A DNA stretch of 15,336 bases from CAYFVU01 sp964346645. GTDB taxonomy: Bacteria > Spirochaetota > Spirochaetia > DSM-16054 > Sediminispirochaetaceae. Under the pieces are notes generated by a model. The model was not told the origin of the DNA. It saw only the letters and a program-made list of their open reading frames with translations, and did not search any database. The stretch's first letter is position 1, and the number at the start of each line of letters is the position of its first letter. The position numbers and the translations under genes are program-made. Below, in pieces: positions 5,139-12,512 of the stretch. Where the stretch lies: contig CAYFVU010000085.1 of NCBI GenBank assembly GCA_964346645.1, positions 1 to 15,336 on the forward strand, in the 5' to 3' direction.

Positions 5139-6764
5139 ATGAAGAAATATATCTTTGTGAGCGGGGGAGTCTGTTCCAGCCTCGGAAAAGGTCTTGCCGC
5201 AACGTCTCTGGGGAACCTGCTCGAGAGCAGAGGCCTCAGCATCCGCATGGTAAAGATCGACCCGTACATCAACGTGGATGCGGGCACGATGAGCCCCTAC
5301 CAGCACGGGGAAGTCTACGTGACCGACGACGGAACGGAGACCGATCTCGACCTCGGCAACTATGCGAGATTTACCGGCGCACCCCTCGGAAAGGTCAACT
5401 CCATTACCACCGGCCAGGTCTACCAGGAGGTAATCACCCGCGAACGCGAGGGCCGCTACCTCGGACGCACCGTGCAGGTAATTCCCCACATCACCGACGA
5501 GATAAAGCGGAGGATCTTCCTCGCCTCCCACGACCAAGAGGTCGATGTCACGATCATCGAGATAGGAGGAACGGTCGGTGACATCGAATCCTACCCTTAC
5601 CTCGAGGCTGCACGGCAGCTCATTCAAGAGCTCGGCAAGGAGCAGGTGCTCTTCATCCACCTGACGCTCCTGCCCGAGGTTGCCGGCGGCGAGCTGAAGA
5701 CCAAACCCACCCAGCACTCGGTAAAGGAGCTGCTCGGTATAGGGATACAGCCCGACATCCTCATCTGCAGGGCTCCCTACCGCCTCAGCGCCGATTTCGT
5801 CCGAAAGATCTCGAGCTTCACCAACGTCGAGCGGCGCGCGGTCATCTCTTCCCACGACATTCCCACCACCTACGAGCTGCCCCTCGTCTTCCACGGGCAG
5901 AAGCTCGACGAGATCGCACTCGAGAAGCTCAAGATAGACAGCCGGGAGGCGGATCTCGCCGAGTGGAAGGAGATGGTGGATAAGATAAATGGCTCGGAGC
6001 ACGAGGTGACCATCGCCATCGTCGGCAAGTACATAGACCTGCACGACTCCTACAAGTCGATCCACGAGGCGCTCTTTCACGGCGGTATCGCCAACTCGGC
6101 GAAGGTCAACATTCTCAAGGTAGACTCGGAGGGGCTCGAGAAGGAGAATGCGCCAGCCGAGAAGCTCGGAGGTGTGAACGGCATTCTAATACCCGGCGGA
6201 TTCGGCCAGAGGGGCATCTTCGGTATGGTGAAGGCGGCTCAGTACGCACGGGAGCATTCGGTCCCGCTCTTCGGCATCTGTCTCGGCATGCAGGTAATGG
6301 TCATCGAGTACGCCCGCAACGTCCTCGGTCACGAGGATGCCGATTCCACCGAGTTCTCCCCCGACTCCGACCATGCGGTGGTCAGTCTGCTCGAGGAGCA
6401 GGTGGATGTCACCCTCTACGGCGGCACGATGCGCCTCGGCAGGAGCAAGACGGTGCTCACGGAGGGAACGAAGATACGAGACTGTTACGGCGCGGACGAG
6501 GTGTGGGAACGTCACCGCCATCGCTACGAGGTGGCAAACCAGTTCCGCGAGGAGCTCTCGACTGGAGGTCTGGTAATCGGCGGTGTGACCCCCGAAGGCA
6601 CCCTCGTCGAATCGATAGAGTGGCCCGAACATCCGTGGGGAATCGGGGTGCAGTTCCACCCGGAGTTCCGCTCCACCCCTATAGAACCCCATCCGCTCTT
6701 CTCCAGCTTCATCCGGGCGAGTATGGAGAGAACACGGCGTGAAGAATCTGAAACAGAACAGTAA
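5139..6764 (+). CDS. pyrG: CTP synthase
   Basis: PyrG makes CTP from UTP, ATP and glutamine, the last step of de novo pyrimidine nucleotide synthesis. The 541 residues match the usual 530-550. The N-terminal synthase domain (about 1-265) opens with the family signature YIFVSGGVCSSLGKG (4-18; Cys replaces the common Val) and contains DPYINVDAGTMSP and HGEVYVTDDGTETDLDLG. The C-terminal class I glutaminase domain (about 288-533) has the triad Cys381 (GICLGMQ), His507 and Glu509 (FHPEF). The start is fixed by the conserved N-terminus. The 3' end overlaps the lptC-lptA start by 26 bases, so it probably leads that operon and has its own promoter just upstream. Confidence 0.98.
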   Translation: MKKYIFVSGGVCSSLGKGLAATSLGNLLESRGLSIRMVKIDPYINVDAGTMSPYQHGEVYVTDDGTETDLDLGNYARFTGAPLGKVNSITTGQVYQEVITREREGRYLGRTVQVIPHITDEIKRRIFLASHDQEVDVTIIEIGGTVGDIESYPYLEAARQLIQELGKEQVLFIHLTLLPEVAGGELKTKPTQHSVKELLGIGIQPDILICRAPYRLSADFVRKISSFTNVERRAVISSHDIPTTYELPLVFHGQKLDEIALEKLKIDSREADLAEWKEMVDKINGSEHEVTIAIVGKYIDLHDSYKSIHEALFHGGIANSAKVNILKVDSEGLEKENAPAEKLGGVNGILIPGGFGQRGIFGMVKAAQYAREHSVPLFGICLGMQVMVIEYARNVLGHEDADSTEFSPDSDHAVVSLLEEQVDVTLYGGTMRLGRSKTVLTEGTKIRDCYGADEVWERHRHRYEVANQFREELSTGGLVIGGVTPEGTLVESIEWPEHPWGIGVQFHPEFRSTPIEPHPLFSSFIRASMERTRREESETEQ

Positions 6765-7998
6765 CGGTGGAGCCCTGCGGGCGACCTTGTTTCTCGTGCT
6801 CGGCCTCCAGCTCCTCGCCGTCTCCTGCAGCTTCGACTACCGGGACAGCCGTCTCTCCGATTCGCTCGCCGATCAGGTTCCGAACAACGTGCTCATGAAT
6901 TACGAGCACACCTCTGTTCGCCGTGGAGAGCCTGCTTTTAAAGTCAGCGCCGCCTCGTCGAAGATCTACAAATCCAAGCACAGGGCAGAGCTCGAAGATG
7001 TACGCTTCGAGGAGTATGACGGCGAGGGAAAGAAAGTGGCGCAGGGAGAGGCGAAACACGCCACGGTCTTTACCCAGAGCGACAACGTGGAGCTTTCCGG
7101 TTCGGTCCGCTTTACCCACATACCGGAGGACTTCGATATCGAGGCGCCCTATCTCTACTGGAACAACCAAGAGCGGAGCCTCAGCGGAGAAGAGGGCGAC
7201 ATCGTGCACATCGAACGCTTAGGCGGCTCCTCCATCTCCGGCAAGGGATTCTCCTCCTCCGGAATCTACCGCAGCATACAATTCTCCGGCTCCGTAGAGG
7301 GAATCTACCGAAAGAGCAAAGAGGAGCAGGAGGAGGCCGACAAAGTTCAAAAGGCTGAAGAGGCTGAAGGCGCAGCGAAAGCGACCGAAGAGAGTGAGGG
7401 CGGAGGCAGTAACCGTTTCACCTTCTCCGGAGACTCGACGTCGATACAGATGCGCGAGGGCAACCGGCGTACCGTGCTCACGGGAGACGCCCGGATCGTC
7501 TCAGACAAAGTGTCCATCAGCGCCGACTCGATCGAGCTCTACGGCGAAGAGTTCAGATTCGCCCGCTGCAGCGGCAACGTAAAAACAGAGGAGAAAGAGA
7601 AGGAGCTCCACCTCAGCTCCCAATCCCTTTTCTACGACCGGGAGAAGGAGATTCTCCGCATAGAGGGCTACAACGAAATGATAGACTACCGCAATGAGCT
7701 CGTGGCGAAAAGCGGTTATCTCGAGCACCGAGGAGAGGAGCAGGAGACGATCTTCCAAATAGGCGTGAGGATCCTCAAGGCAACCGAGGACACCAAGATG
7801 GTCTGCCGGGGCGAGTTCGCCCGCTATAACAGAGAAAACTCCCTTCTGACCCTCTCCGGAATGCCGCTTGTGCGGTGGAAGGACGACAATTACCGGGCCA
7901 CGAGAATCATCATAAACCTCGACAGCGACGAGATCCGGCTCGAGGGAGATGTGGAGGGAACCGTCACCACCTCCAAAGAGGAGGCCGAAGATGAGTGA
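6739..7998 (+). CDS. LptC-LptA fusion lipoprotein, lipopolysaccharide-type transport bridge
   Basis: LptC and LptA normally are separate periplasmic proteins that carry lipopolysaccharide from the LptB2FG pump to the outer membrane. Here 419 residues hold both. Residues 1-30 are a signal peptide with a lipobox (A-V-S-Cys30), so the protein is probably lipid-anchored where LptC is usually held by a membrane helix. LptC-like beta strands span about 40-185 (VPNNVLMNYEHTSVRRGEP, then VRFEEYDGEGKKVAQGEAKHA). A Glu/Lys/Ala linker lies at about 190-224. An LptA/OstA-like domain follows at about 226-410 (VLTGDARIVSDKVSISADSI; LRIEGYN; LEGDVEGTV). The GTG at 6739 has GGAGAG 8 bases upstream and sits in the end of pyrG. 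It overlaps lptB by 8 bases. The exported lipid is unknown; not all spirochaetes make lipopolysaccharide. Confidence 0.8.
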   Translation: MKNLKQNSNGGALRATLFLVLGLQLLAVSCSFDYRDSRLSDSLADQVPNNVLMNYEHTSVRRGEPAFKVSAASSKIYKSKHRAELEDVRFEEYDGEGKKVAQGEAKHATVFTQSDNVELSGSVRFTHIPEDFDIEAPYLYWNNQERSLSGEEGDIVHIERLGGSSISGKGFSSSGIYRSIQFSGSVEGIYRKSKEEQEEADKVQKAEEAEGAAKATEESEGGGSNRFTFSGDSTSIQMREGNRRTVLTGDARIVSDKVSISADSIELYGEEFRFARCSGNVKTEEKEKELHLSSQSLFYDREKEILRIEGYNEMIDYRNELVAKSGYLEHRGEEQETIFQIGVRILKATEDTKMVCRGEFARYNRENSLLTLSGMPLVRWKDDNYRATRIIINLDSDEIRLEGDVEGTVTTSKEEAEDE

Positions 7999-8746
7999 GG
8001 TAAGCGACTACGAACGAAAAGCTTACTCTCTCCAGGTGCAGGGCCTCTACAAGCGTTTCGGGAAGAAGGTGGCCGTACGCGGTGTCGACTTCTCCATGAA
8101 GTCGGGGGAGATCGTGGGGCTGCTCGGCCCGAACGGCGCGGGCAAGACCACCGTCTTCTACATGATCGTCGGCTTCATAAAAGGGAGCAACGGCACGATC
8201 TACCTAGACGGCACCGACATCACCCGCGAGCCGATGTACCGTCGCGCCAGGTACGGCATCTCATATCTTCCGCAGGAGCCGTCGGTCTTCCGCAAACTGA
8301 CGGTCGAGCAGAACATCTGGGCGGTCCTCGAGACCAGGGGAGATCTTTCCAAGGATGAGAAAAGGGAAAAACTCGAGGAGCTGCTCGAGGAGTTCCACAT
8401 CACCGACTTACGCGCACGCACGGCCCACACGCTCTCGGGCGGAGAGAGGAGGAGGACCGAGATCGCACGGAGCCTCGCGGCAAGGCCGAAGTTCCTCCTG
8501 CTCGACGAACCGTTTGCGGGCATAGACCCGATTGCGGTCTCCGAGATCAAGGAGCTCGTCACCTCGCTCTCGCAGCGGGGAGTGGGCATCCTCATTACCG
8601 ACCACAATGTCCAGCACACCCTGGCCATCACCCACCGCTCCTACATCATCCACCTCGGGGAGATCCTCGCCCACGGCAGCAAGGAGGAGATCCTCGCCGA
8701 TCCGACGGCCCGCGAGATCTACCTTGGCCACGACTTCACGATGTGA
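7991..8746 (+). CDS. lptB: LptB: ATPase of the lipopolysaccharide-type export transporter
   Basis: LptB powers LptB2FG, which pulls lipopolysaccharide out of the inner membrane onto LptC/LptA. The 251 residues carry every ABC ATPase motif: Walker A GPNGAGKTT (46-54), the LptB-typical Q-loop region ISYLPQEPSVFRKLTVEQNI, signature LSGGE (148-152) with RRRTEIARSLA, Walker B FLLLDE (168-173) with PFAGIDP, and H-loop His205 (ITDHN). The ATG at 7991 has GAGGAGG about 8 bases upstream and overlaps the lptC-lptA stop, so translation is coupled. LptF and LptG are not in the window. A long hairpin (8766-8805) separates it from rpoN. Confidence 0.95.
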   Translation: MSEVSDYERKAYSLQVQGLYKRFGKKVAVRGVDFSMKSGEIVGLLGPNGAGKTTVFYMIVGFIKGSNGTIYLDGTDITREPMYRRARYGISYLPQEPSVFRKLTVEQNIWAVLETRGDLSKDEKREKLEELLEEFHITDLRARTAHTLSGGERRRTEIARSLAARPKFLLLDEPFAGIDPIAVSEIKELVTSLSQRGVGILITDHNVQHTLAITHRSYIIHLGEILAHGSKEEILADPTAREIYLGHDFTM

Positions 8747-8765
8747 GGCGATACAGCCGAGCACA

Positions 8766-8805
8766 GCGATTCGCATTTTGTAAGCCCAGCCAAAACGCGA
8801 ATCGC
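8766..8805. repeat. hairpin between lptB and rpoN (REP-like, copy 2)
   Basis: Arms GCGATTCGCATTTTG (8766-8780) and CAAAACGCGAATCGC (8791-8805) pair over 15 positions with one A-C mismatch and a 10-base loop. Nothing resembling a T-run follows on either strand. Its sequence shares the leading CACAGC(A/G)ATTC and the ATTTTG/CAAAA core with the palindrome at 165-210. It may also separate lptB transcription from the rpoN promoter that begins 15 bases later. Confidence 0.6.
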
Positions 8806-8819
8806 TTAGACGACCTCGA

Positions 8820-8848
8820 TTGACAAAGCCATGTGCCGGGTTCATTAT
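8820..8848 (+). promoter_or_regulatory. rpoN promoter, near-leaderless
   Basis: Consensus -35 TTGACA (8820-8825), 17-base spacer, -10 CATTAT (8843-8848, 4/6); an alternative TATATT begins 3 bases later with a 20-base spacer. The rpoN ATG at 8860 is 11 bases past the -10, so the leader would be only a few bases. AGGAA touches the ATG and is too close for a normal Shine-Dalgarno. Confidence 0.6.
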
Positions 8849-8859
8849 ATTAGTAGGAA

Positions 8860-10242
8860 ATGACCGTGCAGTATCAGAAGCCGACACTCGTACAGAAACA
8901 ACAGCTCAAGATGAGTCCTCAGCTCTACCAATCCATCCAGCTGATGACGCTGCCTCTCCAGGAGCTCAAGACACGCATACAGGAGGAGCTCGAGCAGAAT
9001 CCTGCCCTCGATGTCGAGGAAAACTCCTCCGAGGTCTCTTGGGAGGAGCTTAAGAACAAGAAGAACGAGGAACCCGACTTCTTCGAGAATTCATCCGATC
9101 CCGGCTACGTAAGGTCGTACGACGAAGAGGGCGCCGATGCCAAACAGAGGTTCATGGAGGGTGCGCTTAGCAGGCCCGAATCCCTTCACGACCACCTCAT
9201 GTGGCAGCTGCGGCTGCAGCCGATCAGCAATGACCAATACCGCGTCGGCGAGCTCCTCATTTGGAATCTGGACGAGAACGGCTTCCACATCGAGGATCCG
9301 GAAAAACTCGTCGGAGAACAGGAACAAGAGATGCTCGATGAGGTCATACAGCTCATTCAGCAGTTCGATCCCTCCGGAGTCTGCACCGCCGATTACCGTG
9401 AGTCCCTGCTCGTCCAGGCGGAGCTCGATCCAGATGCGCCTCCCCACACCGAGGAGATGATAGAGAAGCATCTGGACCTCATAGAGAAGAACGAAACCAA
9501 AGAGGCGTCGAAGAAACTCGGAATCGGGGAGAGTGAAGTCGAACGAATAGTCGAGTTCATAAGGACACTCACCCCGTATCCGGGACGTCTCTTTTCGAAC
9601 GATTCGACCACCTACGTAACCCCCGATGTGGTTGTCCGGCGGGTCGAAGGCGATTTCAAGCTCGTCTTGAACGACGACGAGATTCCCGCGCTCGAGGTAA
9701 ACCCCTACTACCGCGAGATGGCTGAGTCGAGGGAGAACGACGCGCAAAAGGAGGCGCGGCGCTTTAGCAAGGAGAAGGTGCGCGATGCCCGCTGGTTCAT
9801 ACGGAGCATAAAGCAGCGCAACGCCACCCTCATGAGCATAGCCCGCAGCATCGTCGAGTTCCAGCGCAAGTTCTTCCTCTACGGGCCGAAGCACCTCGCC
9901 CCCCTCACCCTGAAGGATGTGGCCTCGGAGGTCGAAGTGCACGAGACGACGGTGAGCAGAATCGTGAATGCAAAATACATCCAGACCGAATGGGGTATCT
10001 TCCCCCTCAAGTACTTCTTCTCGAATTCGATATCCGGAGCGGGCAGTTCCGGATCCCGCTACTCCAAAGAGGCGGTCAAGCAGATCATCAAGGAGATAAT
10101 CGAGGAGCACGGCGAGCAGAAGAAACGCCTCTCAGATCAGAAAATATCCGACATCCTCAAGAAGCGGGGTATATCGATAGCCCGGCGCACCGTGGCAAAG
10201 TACCGCGGAGAGCTTGCGATAGAGTCTTCCTACTACCGATAG
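8860..10242 (+). CDS. rpoN: RNA polymerase sigma-54 factor
   Basis: RpoN directs RNA polymerase to -24/-12 promoters and needs an AAA+ activator. The 460 residues show the three expected regions. The Gln/Leu-rich region I (about 1-50; LKMSPQLYQSIQLMTLPLQEL then ELEQNPALD) receives the activator. An acidic spacer (about 55-90) follows. The core-binding domain (about 100-300) comes next, then the helix-turn-helix around LTLKDVASEVEVHETTVSRIV (about 349-369) and WGIFPLKYFFS. The RpoN box ARRTVAKYRGELAI (about 441-454) reads the -24 element. The start matches the family N-terminus. It has its own promoter and is followed by hpf, 111 bases away, which also has a promoter. A likely partner activator is the NtrX-like protein at 14272. 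Confidence 0.97.
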   Translation: MTVQYQKPTLVQKQQLKMSPQLYQSIQLMTLPLQELKTRIQEELEQNPALDVEENSSEVSWEELKNKKNEEPDFFENSSDPGYVRSYDEEGADAKQRFMEGALSRPESLHDHLMWQLRLQPISNDQYRVGELLIWNLDENGFHIEDPEKLVGEQEQEMLDEVIQLIQQFDPSGVCTADYRESLLVQAELDPDAPPHTEEMIEKHLDLIEKNETKEASKKLGIGESEVERIVEFIRTLTPYPGRLFSNDSTTYVTPDVVVRRVEGDFKLVLNDDEIPALEVNPYYREMAESRENDAQKEARRFSKEKVRDARWFIRSIKQRNATLMSIARSIVEFQRKFFLYGPKHLAPLTLKDVASEVEVHETTVSRIVNAKYIQTEWGIFPLKYFFSNSISGAGSSGSRYSKEAVKQIIKEIIEEHGEQKKRLSDQKISDILKKRGISIARRTVAKYRGELAIESSYYR

Positions 10243-10295
10243 CCTCGTATCCCGTCCCGCAGCACTAAGAACACACAGCAGATTTCTCCATTTCG

Positions 10296-10348
10296 TTGAC
10301 ACCCGCTCCCGGGCGGCCTATGCTTAATATATAGTTCAGTGAGGAGGT
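10296..10348 (+). promoter_or_regulatory. hpf promoter and strong ribosome site
   Basis: -35 TTGACA (10296-10301), 17-base spacer, -10 TATGCT (10319-10324, 4/6). The leader of about 23 bases ends with a consensus Shine-Dalgarno AGGAGGT (10342-10348), 5 bases before the ATG. This contrasts with the neighbouring rpoN and hprK starts, which have almost no leader. Confidence 0.6.
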
Positions 10349-10353
10349 AGCTT

Positions 10354-10644
10354 ATGAACTTCGAACTCAAAGGCGTTCATTACGATCTCAGCGAGCAAAC
10401 CAAGGAGTTTATCGAACACAAACTCCACCGTATCGATTTCGCCAAAGACTACATTATCGACCTGCTGATCACGGTAACGAAAAACAAACCAGGCTACTCG
10501 GTCGAATCCAATATTAACTTTCAGTGGGGCCACCCCTCACATGTAGGTTCGGAGAGTCACGAGCTCTATGAAGCGATAGAATTGATGATGGACAAGCTCG
10601 AACACGTGGTAAGAAAAGAGAAGAAAAAGGTGAGGGAGCACTAA
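10354..10644 (+). CDS. hpf: ribosome hibernation-promoting factor (short HPF / sigma-54 modulation protein)
   Basis: HPF binds the decoding region of the 30S subunit and helps form inactive 100S ribosomes in starvation; it was first named as a sigma-54 modulator because the gene follows rpoN. The 96-residue size is that of short HPF, with no long C-terminal dimerisation domain. The fold is visible as N-FELKGVHYDLSEQTKEFIEHKL (beta-alpha), two central strands (IDLLITVTKNKPGYSVESNINF) and a C-terminal helix DKLEHVVRKEKKKVREH rich in Lys. The start follows a strong Shine-Dalgarno. It keeps the usual rpoN-hpf order, but hprK follows where ptsN is found in many proteobacteria. Confidence 0.93.
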   Translation: MNFELKGVHYDLSEQTKEFIEHKLHRIDFAKDYIIDLLITVTKNKPGYSVESNINFQWGHPSHVGSESHELYEAIELMMDKLEHVVRKEKKKVREH

Positions 10645-10686
10645 GGGCCGTTTCTCTGCTTCTTTCCTCATATAGGTGTTTCGTGC

Positions 10687-10692
10687 TATAGT
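10687..10692 (+). promoter_or_regulatory. possible hprK -10 box
   Basis: TATAGT (5/6) lies 12 bases before the hprK ATG; the -35 region (TTTCCT, 18 bases upstream) is weak. The sequence between box and ATG has no Shine-Dalgarno. If used, the leader would be about 5 bases. It could be chance in an AT-rich gap. Confidence 0.35.
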
Positions 10693-10704
10693 ATCGGCGA
10701 AGAT

Positions 10705-11688
10705 ATGGATAGCTTTACGGTACTCGACTTACTGGATCTCGACCTCAAAGAGCACAACGCCCTGCACCTCAAGTGTATCGGGGGCAGGCCGGGGCTCGTG
10801 CGCGCCATTCAGGAGCCCGAGATAAACCGCCCGGGGCTCACCCTCAGCGGCTACTTCGATGAATTCGCCCACGAGAGGATACAGCTCTTCGGCAGGGGAG
10901 AGGCATCCTATTGCGACAAGCTCGAACACGACCGCGACATGGAATCGGTGCGTAAGTTCTTTACCTATCCGATTCCCTGCTGCGTATTCTCTCACGGCCA
11001 CACCCCCGGAGACTATTTCATGGCGCTCGCAGAGGAGGCGGACTGCCCGGTGCTGCAGACGGACCTCCCCTCGGGAGAGTTCGTGCTCAGGTTGATGCGG
11101 GCCCTCAACGATATCTTTGCGCCGAAAGAGACCGTACACGGAGTGCTCGTCGAGGTGTTCGGTATCGGAGTGCTGATACGCGGGGCAAGCGGCGTGGGAA
11201 AGAGCGAGAACGCGCTGGAGCTGATCGAGCGGGGTCACCGGCTCATCACCGACGATTCTGTCGAGCTCAAGAGAACCAACGGCAACATCATCCTCGGAAC
11301 GGCGCAGAATCAGTCCCTCGGACACCACATGGAGATCCGTGGACTCGGCATCATCAACATAAGCCACCTCTTCGGCGTAGGTGCCATACGCGACAAGAAG
11401 CAGGTGCAGCTGACGGTGGAGCTAGAGGAGTGGGATGCGGAGAAGGTGTATGACCGTCTCGGGAGCGGCGACTTCAATAGGGACCTGCTCGGAGTAAAGA
11501 TCCCATCGCTCAAGATTCCGGTCAAGCCGGGGCGCAACATCCCCATTATCATAGAAACCGCAGCCATGAACGAGCGGATGAAGAAGATGGGCTATTTTTC
11601 CGCGAGAGAATTCAATCAGAATGTGTTAAAATGGCTTGAGAGTGAAAACGCCCGTAAACTCTACTTTGGTAATAAGGACACGTTTTAG
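10705..11688 (+). CDS. hprK: HPr kinase/phosphorylase
   Basis: HprK phosphorylates HPr on Ser46 using ATP or pyrophosphate and removes the phosphate with inorganic phosphate, linking energy state to carbon regulation. The 327 residues match the 300-330 norm. The N-terminal domain (about 1-130) is variable; VFGIGVLIRGASGVGKSENAL contains Walker A GASGVGKS (160-167). GHRLITDDSVEL follows with the catalytic acidic pair, then the family signature MEIRGLGIINISHLFG, and near the end the conserved GRNIPIIIETAAMN segment. It lies 10 bases before ptsH, which encodes its substrate, so function and context agree. No sugar-PTS permease gene is in the window. Confidence 0.96.
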   Translation: MDSFTVLDLLDLDLKEHNALHLKCIGGRPGLVRAIQEPEINRPGLTLSGYFDEFAHERIQLFGRGEASYCDKLEHDRDMESVRKFFTYPIPCCVFSHGHTPGDYFMALAEEADCPVLQTDLPSGEFVLRLMRALNDIFAPKETVHGVLVEVFGIGVLIRGASGVGKSENALELIERGHRLITDDSVELKRTNGNIILGTAQNQSLGHHMEIRGLGIINISHLFGVGAIRDKKQVQLTVELEEWDAEKVYDRLGSGDFNRDLLGVKIPSLKIPVKPGRNIPIIIETAAMNERMKKMGYFSAREFNQNVLKWLESENARKLYFGNKDTF

Positions 11689-11698
11689 AGAAGACCGT

Positions 11699-11965
11699 AT
11701 GACAACCAAGAAAGTTACTATAAAGAACAGGGCTGGAATCCATGCTCGCCCTGCGGCCCTTATCGTAAACACCGCAAACGAGTACGATGCGGAAGTGTAT
11801 CTGGAAAAGGACGACATGCGTATTAATGGGAAGTCCATTATGGGCATTATCACCCTTGGCGCCGGTTTCAACTCGGAGATAAGCGTGATTGCGGACGGCG
11901 ATGACGAGGCCGATGCTGTCGATGCCATTGTACAGCTCTTCGAAAACCGGTTTGAAGAGGAGTAG
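11699..11965 (+). CDS. ptsH: HPr phosphocarrier protein
   Basis: HPr carries phosphate on a histidine from EI, and its serine is the HprK target. The 88-residue length is typical. His15 sits in GIHARPA (13-19) and Ser46 in NGKSIMGIITL (43-53), so both sites are intact and both modes of control are possible. The ATG at 11699 is chosen because the upstream in-frame ATG at 11636 would add 21 residues that lie within hprK and match nothing. It is 10 bases after hprK. The 3' end overlaps the DUF4390-like start, so the operon probably continues. Confidence 0.96.
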   Translation: MTTKKVTIKNRAGIHARPAALIVNTANEYDAEVYLEKDDMRINGKSIMGIITLGAGFNSEISVIADGDDEADAVDAIVQLFENRFEEE

Positions 11966-12512
11966 CAGGACTGCCGCGCTCGCTGCATGTCTTCTCGTAT
12001 TCGTTACCTACCCGGCAGTATCGGACCACAAACTGGAAATTTTCTCGAACACAAAAAAAATCGACGAGGGCACAGTAATAGAACTGAGAACGATCAACCT
12101 TCCCAGAGCCCGTCTGGAAACTGCGCTCAAAATGGGCCACTCCGCGGAGATACGCTACCATATCCGGGTCTTCAGCCCCCGTGAGGGCCTCTTCTCGCTC
12201 ATCGGTGATGCGCTCGAGCTGGAGCGGACGACCGTGTATACGGGTATGTGGAATCCCGTCCTCGAGGGCTACACCCTCGAGGAGAACGGAGAACGGCGCT
12301 TCTTCTCCGAATACCGCACCTTCATAGCCGCCTTCAGCTCGGTCAGTCTCCCACCCTACATCTATGCCGAGCTCAGCGAGGGCCGCTATATACACGCGAA
12401 GGCGACACTCATTCCCGAGGTGCCGGTCCCCCCTTTTACCCTGCTCTCTCCCTTTCTCCCGAATCTCAGAGTCAGCTCTCCCTGGAGACGCGTAGCCGAG
12501 GCGGATAAATGA
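11952..12512 (+). CDS. DUF4390-like exported protein
   Basis: A 186-residue protein with an N-terminal signal (basic MKRSSR, then a hydrophobic stretch to about residue 20, cleavage near A-V-S). A beta-rich body follows: DEGTVIELRTINLPRARLETALKMGHSAEIRYHIRVFSP, and later YTLEENGERRFFSEYRTFIAAF. This resembles DUF4390, a periplasmic family whose gene precedes NtrY-type kinase genes in Betaproteobacteria; here it also precedes one, with a 4-base overlap. The function is unknown; perhaps an accessory to signal sensing (inference). The TTG at 11952 overlaps ptsH by 14 bases and gives a normal signal peptide; the ATG at 11922 would add 10 residues. Neither has a good Shine-Dalgarno. Confidence 0.68.
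   Translation: MKRSSRTAALAACLLVFVTYPAVSDHKLEIFSNTKKIDEGTVIELRTINLPRARLETALKMGHSAEIRYHIRVFSPREGLFSLIGDALELERTTVYTGMWNPVLEGYTLEENGERRFFSEYRTFIAAFSSVSLPPYIYAELSEGRYIHAKATLIPEVPVPPFTLLSPFLPNLRVSSPWRRVAEADK

Noticed and set aside
8766..8805. Intrinsic terminator of the lptB operon
   Set aside because: A strong stem is present but no T-run follows; treated as a repeat instead.
9091..10110. 339-residue minus-strand ORF opposite rpoN, and a similar 318-residue one opposite pyrG (5124-6080)
   Set aside because: Leu/Val/Gly/Asp-rich composition typical of reverse-complemented codons, no motif, and the plus-strand frames are certain genes.
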